DNA of 64,000 nucleotides from Ricinus communis (lineage: Eukaryota; Streptophyta; Magnoliopsida; Malpighiales; Euphorbiaceae): assembly GCF_019578655.1 (NCBI RefSeq), contig NC_063257.1, positions 868,001-932,000 on the forward strand. The letters run 5' to 3'. How positions within the stretch are numbered: the stretch's first letter is position 1; every line of letters begins with the position of its first letter. Under the pieces are notes generated by a model. The model was not told the DNA's origin and did no database searches. It worked only from the letters and a program-made list of their open reading frames with translations. Shown here one piece after another: positions 1-11,565 of this stretch. Position numbers and translations under genes: made by a program.

Positions 1-919
1 GTTTGTTCTTGACAAAGGAAGGCAATCAACTTGCTTTAAGCGACAAATCAGGTTTGAACCACCAAGGGACTGACTAACCGCACTTTCAAGATCCCAAGAA
101 ATTTCTTTTTCTTTTATAAAAAAGATCCCAGGAAATGAAAAATAATAAGGCCAACAAGTGTAATTTGAAAATAAGTTAGAATTTTAATCAATAAGAGAAT
201 GAGCATTTTTAAGTAGAGGACAGTTATGTAATTTACACTAAAATTAGAGATGGAGGGAAAAATCTTCATTCCAAGGGTAAGAAATTGTCTTTGCAAAATC
301 TGATAATTTCAAATATTAACGTCAATATCTCAAAATGACTTATTAGATACTTGTACAAATTAATTATCAACTATTAATTGTCAGTTATTAGTTATTAACT
401 ATACCACTGTTAAAAATTACTTAAATTCTCTAAACTATTGAATAGTTGAGATAAAGTAGAAATATATTCAACCCAAAACCTAATACTACGTTTTAGTTAA
501 TCAATTTACACACTTATTACTCCATCACCTTGAATCTCACATGAGTTAATTGGGTGGTGCTTGACTAATACCCATTGTTAAAAACATATTGCCATTCTGT
601 TTTCAATTATATAAGTGTACAAGATGTCTAATGTAACATCAATTCCATAAGTGGACTATGAATACATATTGCCATCCTTAGATAATGGGATTATCTCCCA
701 TTCTAATCTAGTGTGGGACATGTTTATCAACACTTTGCAGGTGATACAGGCCCATAATATTGTTTTATGCTATTATTGGATCAATTGGAAGACAAAGTCA
801 TAGTTAAAAATAATAATAATGAAAATTTGAAACATAGTCGAGCAGACAAAAGATGCGAGAATAGCAACACTACAACTACTACTGGAGCAAATGAAGCTAG
901 TTGCAAGACCCACCAAAGT
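1..919. other. 3' flank of the GST gene, no gene seen
   Basis: AT-rich sequence downstream of the minus-strand GST stop codon. It probably includes that gene's 3' UTR and polyadenylation region nearest position 919. I see no conserved protein in any frame and no RNA gene. Confidence 0.6.
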
Positions 920-1780
920 TCAACGACTTTTCTGCATCTGAACCACCTTCTTCCACGATTCCCTACTAGAAATCTCACTCCACCATCTACCCACATTCTT
1001 CCTTGAAGTAAAAAGCTCTCCTTTATCAGTTGCAGCCACAACGTATTGGGTGTTGGGCAAGTGAGAAAGATCAGCCAAAGAAAATTCATCCCCTGCCAAG
1101 AAACGACTCTCACCGAGCCTCTTTTCGTATATATCCAGCAGTTTTCCCAGCTTCTCTTCATTTTGCTTGATTAGGCCTTCATCTTGAGGGATCTTCATTC
1201 TAGGCGCGAATGCTAGCTGAAACACTAGAGCTCCACTTGGCGGGTTAAAGCTCTGCCCCTCAGCTTCTAGCCACTGGTCTATTGATGCTTTTGCCAATGG
1301 ATTTGTCCCATACAATCCCTTGTTTCCTTTATCTGCATGCTTCTCACATATGTAGCGACATATTGCTCTTGACTCTAGAATGAAATCAATCCAAAATTAG
1401 AATTACCATTTTTAAGAGATAACAATCAAGGGATTCAGATGGTTTTGATCAGAAGAAATTATATATTTACCGAAGAGTGAGATGCTTTCATCTTGAAAAG
1501 CTGGTACTTGGCCAAAGGGCTGTTATAAGGGTCGAGAACTAGGATAAGCAGTGCATTCACTGTAGCAACAGAGAGACAAAGGAAATGGCAAGAAAGACAA
1601 TAACTATGGACAAGAATAATTACGGACCTGAATCTTGAGGAAATCAGGCTTCTTGTGCTCGCCTTTGGACATGTTAACGGGAATGAGCTGAAAATCCACA
1701 TCTTTCTCAAGGAGACAAGCCAAAACCCTAGAGACAGCAGTGGATAATGGCGGTCCGTACACCTTCACTGGAGTTGCCAT
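920..1780 (-). CDS. GSTF: Phi-class glutathione S-transferase
   Basis: Conjugates glutathione to electrophiles or binds small ligands in the cytosol (family knowledge). Three exons: 1780-1628, 1519-1471 and 1374-920. They give 657 nt and a 218-residue protein, the usual GSTF size. The 49-nt middle exon is typical of phi GST genes. The N-terminal thioredoxin-fold part starts MATPVKVYGPPLSTAVSRV; Ser13 in the LSTAVSR stretch is the likely catalytic serine. The glutathione-binding segment reads FGQVPAFQDESISLFES and the RAICRYI helix follows. The C-terminal all-alpha domain holds the family motif AGDEFSLADLSHLPN. Introns of 108 and 96 nt have GT-AG ends. Start chosen as the first ATG before the conserved beta strand. 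The subfamily member cannot be named from sequence alone. Confidence 0.93.
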
Positions 1781-2220
1781 TGGGTTTGGAAGTTCGGATC
1801 GGTAAATGGTAAGCTTGACTCTGGCCTTGGTTTTTGTTTATTTGTATCTCATTTCTCGTTTTATCTGTTTCATTTTCAACCACACAAAAAGGAAGCTTGC
1901 GGAGCTGCCACTACTTTACTCTTTATCCCTTGCTTAAGGTAGTTGGCCAAGAAGGTCCACCAAGTACCAACTCCCAATACCCAAAATAGGCTTATATCAT
2001 TTTATTCTTAATTGCTCTTTTAGACTGGAGACATTTACCACGTGATTAAGCTATTACTTTTAGAAAAGCCATTGCTCCATCAAAATAAGGAAACATTTAT
2101 AAGCACCCACTATTGTCTAATATTACAATGAACATGTATATCATAATGCTACCTCTCATTTTCTTTCATCTAGAAAACCATATCATTATAAATTCAGCCT
2201 TGTAGAGTTACTCTTGCATA
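1781..2220. other. GST upstream region
   Basis: About 440 bases between the GST start codon and the MSL pseudogene. This should hold the GST 5' UTR and promoter on the minus strand. I could not assign a TATA box with confidence. Confidence 0.4.
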
Positions 2221-3010
2221 TTAGTTGTCGAAAGTGGTCCAATTTGAAGGAAGCCTATTTGAAGCCAAGGGCGGCATATTTCTTACATTCACACCCACAT
2301 GGAAAGATGAAGCGAAGGCCTTGACAATAAGGGTTTTCAACAGCCATATAAATGTCCCCGCTAGTAAACGCACCAGAATTTTGGTGACATACTGCAAAAT
2401 ATTACTCTCAATCTCATCAATCTTTTTATCAAAAATCTGGCGCCAAGCAAGCAGGAACAAACCTGACGAGAAGCAATTCTGAACAGCCTTCCTCAACGCA
2501 CAAACAAAATATAAATCCCGTTGTCGCACAAGGAACTTGTGTTCAGTGAAGATGAAAACAAGCTTAGTTCCCCAATCCGACACTAAATGGCCACAGATTA
2601 GTGCCAAAATCAAGATTTCCCATTTTCTTATATTCAACAAGGATGTCATCAATGTCGTCTTCTTCGTGAAGATTACTATCTTCTGGAAAAGATCCACCAG
2701 TCTGCTGATCAAGTTCTTTGATATTGACCCTCAGCAGGGTCTATCAATCTTGATTTTGTCTTGTTCATGATTGGCCTCCATGAGTTTCTTCGAGAAAGAA
2801 TCATTCCAAGATAGATGGCGATCTAAGCGATCTGGGAGTCCTCGTTTCTTTGAAGGATAGCTTTATCTAATATGTCTTCAAAGGAAACTCTGAGCGTCTT
2901 CGATGAACCTGGAAACTTGCCGCTTGAACTTTCATTGACAGCTTTAGCATAGTCTCAGTTCCTTTCCAAGAAGTACTAGCAATGTCAATGTCGGAAACTA
3001 CTTTTAGATC
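2221..3010 (-). pseudogene. MSL10-like mechanosensitive channel pseudogene, N-terminal half only
   Basis: The minus strand from 2712 to 2221 reads as the membrane part of a plant MscS-like (MSL) channel. It includes ICGHLVSDWGTKLVF, TEHKFLVRQRDLYFV, LRKAVQNC and LLAGTFIWLLKTLIVKAFASSFHV, which correspond to the transmembrane helices before the pore domain. After SSFHV the match stops and a stop codon follows at 2221. The conserved FDRIQ segment and the pore and cytoplasmic domain are missing. Further upstream (about 2740-2770) KTKSRLIDP matches the cytosolic N-terminus, but in-frame stops and frame changes separate it from the membrane part. More degraded coding-like sequence runs to about 3010. 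Intact family members are plasma-membrane ion channels of roughly 700 residues. This copy is dead; its 5' limit is approximate. Confidence 0.75.
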
Positions 3011-3704
3011 GTACGAGTCAGAGCACTGTGCCACGTGACATTTGTTCTGGTACTGTACAGAAGAACTTGTTTTTCTTCTTCTGGTTCTGGGCGATTTTCC
3101 TGTTGCTTAGTTTGAGAACGATAAGCTTTCAAGGACTTTTCCAAAGACCCCATTAAGAAAAAACGTGATATAATTCGTAGTGCAATATTTGGTTAAATAA
3201 TCACTAATAAATAAAGCACTTCCATAGAATATTAAGCTAGAGTGAGCTACTGTGAGTACAATCTTAAGTTGATGAAGATCAAATTTCTAATACTGCATAG
3301 TTAGCATGCACTTAGCTGAATAGATGCTTGAGGACAGCTTGGACTTCCTAGTGGTATTATATGGAGAATAAAGGTAACATTTGTTAGTTTGGGATGAATA
3401 TAAAATGTCGAAAAGTAGTTAAAACTTAGAACTGCGAACCCTTAATCCTTTGTGGTTGAACAATCTCCCACTTTCTCGTTGCTGATTAAACCGACTACCC
3501 GGATCAATGAAAGAAGTGCGGATAAGTTGCATCCTTTGTCGGCGATTTTGCTATTAACAATTCTATTTCAACATTAGCCAACGTAGTTTTATATCTTTAC
3601 ATTTAGATAAACATACTTCCCACACCGACCAAATCAAAATGTAAAAAAAAAAAAAAAAAAGAAAGAAATTGATTCGTGGAATGCTATATACAATATTCTC
3701 ACTT
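3011..3704. other. Intergenic, includes 3' flank of the kinase gene
   Basis: Lies between the MSL pseudogene and the kinase stop codon, with an A-tract at about 3643-3660. No gene is recognised. Confidence 0.5.
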
Positions 3705-6700
3705 CTAGCGCCTAATTGATTTTGCACTTCTTCTGGATGACCTATCTTCCTGCCTGTTCCCTGTTTCCTCAGCAACCTGTTATAAGATTATGAAGGTTTC
3801 AAAATAGACACAAGTAAAACAGATGAAATGATTTCAGAATTTGCTATACCATTCTGGCTAAATTCTGGAGCAGTTCTAAGATTTCATAGAATTCAGGTCT
3901 CAATGATGGGTCTTGCTGCCAGCATCTCTCGAGCAGTTCCACCAGTTTGGGATGAGTACGCTTTGGGATTGAAGGTCTCAGACCCTAAATCCATGGGAAT
4001 AGAAACATATTCTTTTAGTATGTCTCTTGTGTTGTTTCAGCTTGAAATATGCCTATGCAAGAGTATCCAACAGGCACCAAATATACTGCCGTTAATCATA
4101 AAAGGAATTCACAGGCCTAAAATTAGCATCCTAACCTTATCCTTTTATCATTTTTTTGAGTTATAAATGAGGAAATTTGAGATCTTACCCAAGTTGATCC
4201 ATGCACTTAGTGCTAGGCTAAGCCTATGAGTGCTTATCTTTTTATCATTAATAAATGGAGATTTTACCTCCAATTTATGAGTGATAAATCAATTAAGAAA
4301 ACATTTTTAAGCAAAAATAGATATAAAAAATAAAATAAAATAAACATTACCCTGCAAGTATTTGACACTTCCTGAGATATATTTTTAGATAATGTCACCT
4401 TTTTTTTTTCAATATTTGCATTAAAAAATCCTGGAAAAAATATGATGAAATTGTTCATCTGAATAGCACGATGAAAACGTTATTAGTTATGGTCCGATAG
4501 GATGAATCTTATAGGTTAAAAAAAATTACTAATTACTAATATTTAGAGATACTTTATTTAATTATTAACTAATGCAATTTTCTTCTAGAGATATATCAAA
4601 CATCAAATTTAAATATCTACTATCAATGGTCTTTTGGTCAATTAACCATCCTTTATCAGTGTCCTTGATGCTAAAGATCTGATTTCTTGATTAATGAAGT
4701 TAGTTTTGTGTCAAAAAAATAATGAATTATCCAAAACAATAAAAAAGAATACTAGCTATCCATATAACAAATAACCATGCGTCTGTTGTTGATAGGTAAT
4801 TGCTACTTCTGGTCTAGGTGCAGTTTGGCAGTTCTCAAGCAACCACTAGAAACGCCCAAGGATTGTAGAAGGAAACGGAATAAAGAAAAAGAAAACGAAG
4901 TAGAGAAAATCCCATCAAAGAGGCAAGGGCAAAAACATTGTGAAGGATTACCTGCTGGACTACACTAATTGCCGCTTGCAATGGGCTTAAGTGCTCGTAT
5001 GGAAGCTGGCATATCAATCACAAAAAAAGAGACGATTGGCGGCAGAAATGAGCAATTATGAGTTAGAACTTAAAACAAATTATTTCCATCAAAATCCTAC
5101 AGCATATCAGTCTATCCTATAATAATTTGGATAGAGAGCCTAATCCTATATCCATAAACAATTTTTCATCGAAATCCTACAGCATTACCTTTCCTGTTAG
5201 CAGCTCCCACAGTACAATACTGAAGCTAAAAACATCAACTTTCCGACCATAAGGCTTATGCTCAATAACCTTTAACGAATTAAAAAAAAAGTGTTAGAGA
5301 ACCGAGATGAATTTTCATAGGATACATAACATAATTTAATCGTCATCGTGTGGTTTGCTAAGGCGTTCTGTTCATACAAACATGCATTTACAGAACTTGC
5401 CATTATAAAACATTCAAAATAGATCTTCGCAATAAAAAAACTGCAGTTTATCTATCCATTTACACTGTTGAGGGCATTGTTCCAACAGGGTATTCACAAT
5501 CAAAGTGCCTCGGAAACTTCCATGACTAACAATTTGGAAGTTGATATTAAAACTTTCAACTCAATCTCAGAATGATCAATGAACTTGGACCGTGAATTAA
5601 ATTGCTCAGTCCTTCCCTAATTAGACTATAAGTGTGTTTAGGATTGCTGGTGGGTGTTCGAAAAACAAGTTTGGAATTCTTTTATTAATATATTGACTTT
5701 TTCAATTTTTTTATAAACTGCCCCGCTTTTGGAAAAAAAACATTAATTCACCTGCTTTTTGCAAAAGTAATTTTCAAAACTCAAAATAATAATATAAAAT
5801 AAAAATTGAGGTTGGGAAAACATTTTTCCAATCTCAGTGCTTCCAACTTCAAGCCAAACACAACGTATGAACAGATACTCTTTTTTATTTTTCTTTTATA
5901 GTTTTCATTTCTTATTCTTTGGATTCTTGTAATTTTACTAAAGGAAAATCACTTCTTTAGGGTCGTTGGTAACTCTAATTTGCATCACATATGCTGCAAC
6001 AGAGAGTAGCTATCAAGTTCAAATTTTGTAGCACCATTGAAGCTACCCAATACCTTAGCTACCTATATCACATTGTAAAAATAGTATAAGCTTGCTATCA
6101 AATCACATGATGGTCAACATCCAAGACTGAGCACTCACAAAATACCAACCTCTGGAGCCATCCAACGATAGGTACCAGTTTCTGCTGTCATCACGCCAGA
6201 CTGATCTTCCACTCTAGCAACGCCAAAGTCAGCAACCTTAACAACCTGTTTGCCAAAATTTGTGAAATTTTAAAGAGAGAACGAAATTCAATGCTACGAC
6301 ATGGTAAAGCTATAAGTAGCCTTCAATAAGCTATTACCGACTAAAGGGAATGTGAAAATAGATGTTAAACTGCTTCTCACACTAAAGTAAAATAAATGTC
6401 TCTAAAATATATTAAACAGCTTTTGGGGGACAAGACAGAAAAATAAATTCACAAACTGGTGGCTGAAAATCAAGTCCCTAAAAGCCTTCATCTTACTTTA
6501 AGATCATACACCAGTAAGATCGTCACTTGATGTGAAAGGTACACCAACCAGAAAAAGGGAGTCTGTGATACCTCGGGAGAGCACGAAAAAGCACAAAAGA
6601 GAAAATGCAACTAGAGAGCAAAAGTAAAAACTGCAAAAAGCCAATATCTTACTTTATTTTCATCCATCAAAAGATTGGCTGCTTTCAGATCTCTATGTAT

Positions 6701-9700
6701 TATATTATTTTGGTGCAAGTAGTTCATTCCCTTGGAAACATCAATCGCTACTCTGAGTAAGGACTGGAGATCAAGACTTTGCTTTTGTTTGTGGAGAAAG
6801 TCGAACATGCTTCCACCGCACATAAATTCTGAGATATGAAACATATACAAATAGAAAACATGATTATTATTGCTACATATGAGTCCAGAACAAAGATTAT
6901 ATAATCAACCAACATAAGTACACATATTACATGACTGTGAAAATCACCTGTCACAATGCATAGGCTTGGAGGTCTGGTACATGCACCAATGAATTGAACT
7001 ACATTCTTGTGCCGGACTTTCCTGAAAAAATCTCAACTCAATGAATTTAAAGGAGGACAATAAGGTAACAGCACTGAATATTTCTAAGAGATCCAAAGGG
7101 AATCAACCCAACATAGAGGGAAAGAAAAAAGGAAGTGTAAGAACATTTGGCCTTTGCATCTACGTGCTTAAAATAATTGAATGTAATAGTCATGTTCCAG
7201 TGCCAGAGGAATCAAATAATACTATAGATTAATATTGTGACAACGTATAAACATCACAATTTTTGCCAGATTAGACTCTTATTCTCTAGCAGATAACATG
7301 AGAAAGTCAGAAATTTACTACTTCAGTTCAGGATGTGAAAGATACTTGAATTAAGGAATGTCTCAATTTTATTGTTGTTGAACTGTAGAGAGAGAAAAAA
7401 ATAAATAAATAAAATTGTATATTTAACTAACCTCATGATATAGACTTCTTGAGCAAATTCCTTCCGCAGTTTATCATTCAGATGTTCGGTCCTAAGAACT
7501 TTAATAGCCACGTCTTGAGTATAGAATGTACCTTTGTACCTGTTTCAGAAAAATCATGCTATTCAACATGGTTAACACTTACAAAAGGAGACTGGCTATA
7601 AAAACATTATAAGAACTCACAGGTCTCCATGGGATCCTGATGCAATTTTGATTTCATATTTCAACAGGCTTGGATCAATTTCCCAGACATCCATTCGGTC
7701 AGCAGGTATATTTACATGATCACACATAAGGTTGATTCCCTTTTGCTCTTGTTTCACAGCAGGATAAATGGCATTAGTTTTCAACTGAGTACTCTTCTGC
7801 ATTGCACTTCAAATTATCAAGTATAAGCAGATGCAGTGCTAAGGGCTTACAGAACTGGCATAAAACCATGATATTTAGATCGCTCTTTACCATGACTAAG
7901 ATGACACCACTAAAAGAACCGGGAAACAGGACATTCAGAGTTTCATAATTAGTGAGAATCTCATGGTAGTTTCATGATAACTAGACCTAGATTAAAGAAC
8001 AAAAGTGATTATTAGTATGGTCATAGATAGTAACAGCTTCTATTGAGTTCTCAGTTTGTTAGATTCTCCTTTTTTCCTCAATTTAAATCCAGATATTATT
8101 GTGGCAAAGTCCTAAAGAACAGTAACCAAGAGCAGCATCAAAACTCAAGCTTCCATATGAACAATTGAAAGCAAACAAAAGGGAGCATTACAAAAAAAGA
8201 AATACTTATCCTAGATTTTGCACTGCATACTGGTTTAAGCAACAATATATTTAAAAGAACAAGCTCTCCTGAAGTCTAATAATTATTATCAACTGCAATA
8301 TACAGTAGCATGAGAAGACTACCTCGAATTCTTTAATTTCTTTTAGCAGCATAGTTCTTAGACGCTCAGTCTCCTGTTCATCATGGATATGAAATACAAA
8401 AAATAAATTAACATGTGAAGAGAAGAGATGATAATCTAGAATAGCTATTGTGGTTTTGAATTTTGCAATTAAGAGATTAAGCAGATTAAACTTTGGAAAA
8501 AATACTAAGTCTCTGGCTCTTAAGTGACACATATGATAGCAAACCAAGAACTGAAATTTTCTGCAATAACATTTATAAAATTTACTACAAAACATTACAC
8601 TGAATAATTTAGCAAACTAAAATGTAATCCCCAAAGAAAGGGGCAGAGGACGTCAATACCTCATGTGCCCAATTATCAACAACAAACACATCCAAGGAGT
8701 AGCCATCTATAGTGGAAAAAGCATGTGCTTCTGTAATGTTCAGACCAATCTCAGACAGCAAAGAAGTCAACTGGAAATACAAGATTGAAATGAAAACAAA
8801 GATAGTACCACTGCACAAACTCGAAAATCAAATTACAATTTAGTCAATTAGAAAAACCATACTTCACACAGTGTGCAATTAAATATAATTTACACAAAGT
8901 GTCAAACAATAGATTATATTTTCTGATAATTATGCAAGATGAAGTGCAAAAGAGCAGATCATGAGTGCACATGATACCATATACGACAGTGCCTATGTTG
9001 AAAATATACCTAATCAGCATACGTTAAGAATCAAATAGATCCTAAGTATGTGATACTAATTATGGACAATCAGCTACATGCTCGTTGAAATGAATATGAC
9101 AAGGATGCCATCTATAATTGACCATAACCACCTAATTTAACGAGAGAGGGTAGAGGTCGGATACCTGACTTAGAAGTTTTGGTTTATCATTAGTTGAAAT
9201 TGTAATTTCATGCATCAGCCTACAAAATCATGGAAATATTGCAGTGTTATTTCACCAGCAGTCAGTTGCACCTTCCAGAATAACAATATTAATACAGGTA
9301 CAAATGAGAGAGAAGAGCACATCCTAACGTCCTATAGAGGTGGCAATAATTTAATGAGTTCTCTATATCATGAAAGAAAAAAATCAGCAGAGCTTTTACA
9401 AAGATAAAGTTTCATATTTGCATTTTTGTGCATGGAAGCCTAACCTCAATGAAGATGTAAAGAAGTAGAATAGCAACAAGAATTAGAAACCATGTAAGTT
9501 GCCAGATAAATACTAAGCAATGAGCTAGTTTATTTCAGTCAGAAGAGATCATTTCAGAACAATTACCGAGAGTAAAGTGGACTGGAAATCATGGTAATAT
9601 CCTTATCTCGACCATCACGTACAAGTTTGCGCTGAGGCAATGAACCAAAGGCTGGTGGTGGAAGAAGGCTAGGAATGAGAGGAAGAAGCAAAACAAGATT

Positions 9701-11565
9701 TGTAAATTATTAATCAATTGGTAGGTTTAAGAAAAAAAAATATTCAAAACAACAATTCTATTGCCATGCCTCTGTTTGGTGGAATGGTCAGAATACTGAA
9801 GTTTTAGTCTTCTTGGGGAGTAAGAATGAACTGAGTCATCACAATATCCATCAGAGATGGAACAAACCTGCAAAAGAGATGAAAGCCGGACGCATTTGTC
9901 GGCCTAAGTCTGTGATAGAGATAGCAAAGGGAAGATAATGTACCATAAATCAACATAATACGAAGCAGGCAAAAAGTAAGCAGATGGCAGCAAATAAATG
10001 CAAGTCCTAATTTAGCATACATGTGGAGCAGAAAATTATATAAAAGAAATCAACTAATAAATAGATACCAAAATATTACTATCAGCCTAAAAGGAAATCC
10101 CTGGAAAGATCACTGAGTTGAGGCCAATGAATCAGCAATTTGAAGTGTTGTCATAGTTCATTTTAAACTCCCAGTATATGAAAAGAAGTTTAATTGGATC
10201 CAAAAACTACAAGGTGACTACTTACTTGAAGCAAGAAGAAGATTGATGAAATTTGACATGGCTCTACCTTGAAAATCATAATAAACTTAGCTATTAATTT
10301 CCTTGCTCTTGTGGTACCATGAGCTTACAATCTAGTATCAACTTCATTCTTCTAATGACTGTTCAAGAATCTAACTCTATTTTATTATTACGGATATGGT
10401 AACTGCTATGTTTGTATTCCAATCAACCACAAAATACCAGGTTATGGGAAAGGAACTCATGGTTTCGTCCCACATAACAAGAAACCAGAAAATTGTTATA
10501 AATACGACTTAATAGTCCATGTCACTATTACAATTATTATTAATAGTCCAGTTATTCACAATATTTTTATCTGAATACTATTTATATAAGACGCAACTGC
10601 CCTATCAATAATTGATTATAAAATAATAATACGATTGAATGGAATCTAGAAGAATCTAGCATAAGCCAAAAGGAAAGTATCAAAAGTCAAGATACCAAAC
10701 GCCTCTAAGGAATCAATGCCTGAATCTTGTATCCGTACCTGCACAAGTCGGACATCAATTGCAGGCCTAGTAGAAGGATCATGTGCCAACTGGAGCAATC
10801 TTTTATGCATTAGAACATCTTGTGCTCTCTCTGCATTAACATCCATTGCATACCTAAAACAAGCAATTAGATCACTTACAAACAAAAGAAACAATATAAT
10901 GTAATTAAAACTAACATCACCACCTGTCCAGCCAATCAACTTTACAGAATTGACTCAAACAGATTATTAAAAAAAAAAAAAAGATTAAACAAAAGGTTTT
11001 AAAACTGATAGGCTATGCTTGCTAAAAAAAAATCCACTTAGAGACAAAATCCAACATAACATCTGATTAGCTTGTTTATCCATCTGGAATCAATTTTATC
11101 TCGAGAAAATCAAAGAAAAACAGCAGAATATGCAAAACTGCCATGTTTTTGAAGGAAACAGAATCATATAAATTCCAGGCATCTCCATTTTAGAAAGAGA
11201 GATCATTAGTCTAGTGAATCAAAAAAGTAGCGTACAATTTTCTATAATGTCTTTCATGTTAAACAAGCACTAGAATTTTGTTTAAGTATCAAATTTATCT
11301 CCAAAATCACATTCTTCACTTTGTTTCCTCTGAACCGAAACAGAATCAAAACATTGCGAGGTTAGGGTTTGAATTACCTAGTAGGAAGTCTATGAAAATG
11401 AGTCCAGAGCTCGTCTTCGAAGCCAGGAAGCTTTGTCGCTTCATCATTCGAGTCCTTGAGTCGACAAAGTACTTCGTTGTAAACATCAACTGTTTGCCTT
11501 TGCTTTCGACTCTGACTCGGCACAAAATCCACTGCCCTGCTACTGCAACTCTCTGCATCTCCCAT
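3705..11565 (-). CDS. ACT-domain serine/threonine/tyrosine kinase, STY8/17/46 group
   Basis: Cytosolic dual-specificity kinase; Arabidopsis relatives phosphorylate chloroplast transit peptides (family knowledge). Sixteen exons: 11565-11378, 10853-10739, 9867-9770, 9668-9567, 9219-9165, 8770-8660, 8373-8323, 7796-7621, 7539-7432, 7021-6948, 6828-6653, 6245-6150, 5269-5189, 5005-4952, 3984-3850 and 3776-3705. They sum to 1692 nt, 563 residues. Order: N-terminal region with [20 protein letters not shown]; a linker with LLPPPAFG; an ACT domain ([19 protein letters not shown] to [13 protein letters not shown]); then the kinase domain. Kinase motifs present: glycine loop [15 protein letters not shown] lysine, [23 protein letters not shown] and a closing [10 protein letters not shown]. 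All catalytic residues are there, so it should be active. The start ATG at 11565 follows an in-frame GTG at 11580. Intron 3 appears to begin with GC. Exon 6's 5' edge is uncertain by one base. Confidence 0.9.
9669..9769 (-). other. Probable GC-AG intron (kinase intron 3)
   Basis: On the minus strand the exon ends CAGAG and the intron starts GCATGG. Joining to the exon at 9668 gives [14 protein letters not shown], which fits the family's SxRQS-xxPPPxFG linker. A GT donor 27 nt upstream (GT at 9796-9795) is also in frame, and would remove nine codons. Confidence 0.65.
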
